Shown: one piece after another, positions 5,705-6,743 of the stretch | Layout: every line of letters starts with the position of its first letter | Numbering within the stretch: position 1 is the stretch's first letter | From: Flavobacteriales bacterium | GTDB lineage: Bacteria > Bacteroidota > Bacteroidia > UBA10329 | Length of the DNA stretch: 6,743 nucleotides | Assembly (NCBI GenBank): GCA_003456455.1 | Contig: DMRV01000039.1 | Location: 1 to 6,743, forward strand | Direction of reading: 5' to 3' | Translations under genes and position numbers: made by a program | Notes under the pieces: generated by a model | What the model saw: the letters and a program-made list of their open reading frames with translations, nothing else | Told to the model about the DNA's origin: nothing | Databases searched by the model: none

Positions 5705-6514
5705 CTACTCGCAAACCTTATCTGGCGTACAAACGGGCCCTTCTTTAACTTGAAGCTTAACCGTTGGATTAGCTGTCCGCCACTCAGAGAATGACTTTTC
5801 TAGCGTTTCTAAAAAGGCAGCTGGGTCTTGTGCTCCAGAAACAGCATACTTTCTATCAAACACGAAAAACGGCACGTCTGTAACGCCCAATTGCTGAGAT
5901 TCTTTAACATCTCCCTTTACGGCATCAGCATACTTGTCGCTTTCTAGCACAGCTTTTACTTCTTCGGCATTCAACCCGATTTCCTTTCCAAGGCTGATGA
6001 GCATTTCTATATCATCAATATTTTTCCCTTCGGTGAAGTAGGCTTTGAAAAGTCGCTCCTTCATTTCGTGTTGCAACCCATTTTCCTTGGCAAAATGAAT
6101 GAGTCGATGCGCGTTGAATGAGTTAGCTACAACAGATTTATCGAAGTTCATAGTAAGACCTACTGAGGTTGCCATTTGAGCTGCGTGACCGCCCATTCCT
6201 TTGGCTTGCTCAACCGAAATGCCTTTACTATCAGCTAAGTGCTGGTACAACGAAATGTTGAGATTGGTTTTTACGTTCGGATTAAGCTGAAAACTCTTCC
6301 ACACAAACTCAACGTTATTTCGTTCTTCAAAATTGGCAAGGGCGGTTTCAAACTTCTTTTTCCCTATATAACAGAACGGACAAACCACATCACTCCAAAC
6401 TTCTATTTTCATTTTCTTTCCTTGATTTAACGATTCTCCACTTTGCCCAAAAACAGCAGCAGCAAAAACTGATTCTGAAATGATTAGTGAAATAAGAATA
6501 GTGATAAACCTCAT
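5705..6514 (-). CDS. FrnE/DsbA-like thiol oxidoreductase, probably with a signal peptide
   Basis: This is a DsbA-type thioredoxin-fold protein of the FrnE subgroup, which carries out thiol-disulfide exchange. From the ATG at 6512-6514 it has 269 residues. The chain MKIEVWSDVVCPFCYIGKKKFE starts at residue 35, with the active-site CPFC at C45/C48. NAHRL (about 134-138), the LFKAYFTEGKNI segment, and TDVPFF with the cis-proline at about P215 are family features. A second cysteine pair, C262 and C268 (CX5C), closes the protein; D. radiodurans FrnE also has an extra C-terminal pair. Residues 1-24 (MRFITILISLIISESVFAAAVFGQ) form a good signal peptide, while most relatives I recall begin at the MKIEVWSD methionine. 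An ATG there (6410-6412) has AAGGAAAG upstream and is the alternative start, giving 235 residues. A longer frame back to a GTG at 6571 is unlikely because it crosses the probable promoter. Confidence 0.88.
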   Translation of the reverse strand: MRFITILISLIISESVFAAAVFGQSGESLNQGKKMKIEVWSDVVCPFCYIGKKKFETALANFEERNNVEFVWKSFQLNPNVKTNLNISLYQHLADSKGISVEQAKGMGGHAAQMATSVGLTMNFDKSVVANSFNAHRLIHFAKENGLQHEMKERLFKAYFTEGKNIDDIEMLISLGKEIGLNAEEVKAVLESDKYADAVKGDVKESQQLGVTDVPFFVFDRKYAVSGAQDPAAFLETLEKSFSEWRTANPTVKLQVKEGPVCTPDKVCE

Positions 6515-6541
6515 TTTACTCGTTGTGCTGATGAACACGAA

Positions 6542-6549
6542 TAAAGGTA
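6542..6549 (-). promoter_or_regulatory. Possible -7 element for the FrnE-like gene (weak)
   Basis: On the minus strand TACCTTTA matches TAnnTTTG except for the last base and lies 27 bases upstream of the ATG at 6514. The predicted leader would be about 20 bases. No clear -33 TTG is present at the expected distance. Its position favours the 6514 start over the longer GTG-started frame. Confidence 0.25.
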
Positions 6550-6591
6550 AAGAGTTCGGCAGTTGGACCACTTGAAACTTTGCCTCTGGTT

Positions 6592-6743
6592 TTATTCTTG
6601 ATGCTTGAGAAGAAATTTGGTTCCTAGAATCCCCAAGATAGCGCCAACCATATCAGCAATTAGGTCTAGCACATCGCCTGAGCGGCCTTCGATCCACATG
6701 TGTTGAACTACTTCTAATCCGCCACCAAGGATAAAGCACCAAG
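6592..6743 (-). CDS. VanZ-like membrane protein, C-terminal part (cut by window edge)
   Basis: The last 49 codons of a minus-strand gene are visible, ending at TAA (6592-6594). The translation runs WCFILGGGLEVVQHMW, then IEGRSGDVLDLIADMVGAI, then a hydrophobic helix and the tail KFLLKHQE. A Glu-x-x-Gln-containing segment, then GRSGDxLDLxADxxGAxxG and a final transmembrane helix, is the recognisable end of small VanZ-like proteins common in Bacteroidota. These are multi-helix inner-membrane proteins of unclear function; the name comes from VanZ, linked to teicoplanin resistance, and does not imply resistance here. The gene ends 77 bp before the FrnE-like ATG on the same strand, with no obvious terminator between, so read-through is possible. 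Confidence 0.8.
   Translation of the reverse strand, partial: WCFILGGGLEVVQHMWIEGRSGDVLDLIADMVGAILGILGTKFLLKHQE

Noticed and set aside
6515..6571. GTG-initiated 19-residue extension of the FrnE-like protein
   Set aside because: It would precede a complete signal peptide and cover the probable promoter region; the ATG at 6514 is the better start.

Overview
This is a housekeeping stretch from a member of the Bacteroidota, most likely in or near the Flavobacteriales. The evidence is the Bacteroidota-type SecG, the GroEL tail rich in Gly, Met and Pro, A-rich start contexts without Shine-Dalgarno sequences, a TAnnTTTG promoter element, the ruvB-queG pair, and a secreted protein family I associate with this phylum. 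The order secG-groES-groEL is also familiar from flavobacterial genomes (from memory, not checked here). I found no insertion sequence, phage gene, CRISPR array, tRNA or rRNA, and no evidence of a new multi-gene system.

Layout. Positions 1-43 hold the last 13 codons of an upstream gene. It is followed after 1 bp by secG (45-371) and a strong rho-independent terminator (392-427). A 108-bp control region then precedes groES (536-811) and groEL (838-2481), which end at a second strong terminator (2506-2536). The next unit runs leftward on the minus strand: an intact secreted protein of unknown function (3005-3628), then the decayed 3' half of a diverged paralogue of it (2618-2932), then a minus-strand terminator (2566-2591). 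From a short divergent intergenic region, ruvB (3751-4776) and queG (4783-5703) run rightward as an operon. queG meets, with one base between the stop codons, a leftward FrnE/DsbA-like thiol oxidoreductase (5707-6514). Upstream of that, also leftward, is the 3' end of a VanZ-like membrane protein (6592-6743), cut by the window edge.

How the genes fit together. SecG and GroES/GroEL serve protein export and folding. RuvB acts in recombinational repair, and QueG makes the last step of queuosine in tRNA. The FrnE-like protein handles thiol/disulfide chemistry, and its gene encodes a plausible signal peptide, which is unusual for its family. The main non-routine observations are the paralogue remnant next to its intact relative (two frameshifts, three stops in the main frame, no N-terminal half), the choice of start in the FrnE-like gene, and a sigma-54-like but imperfect motif ahead of groES.
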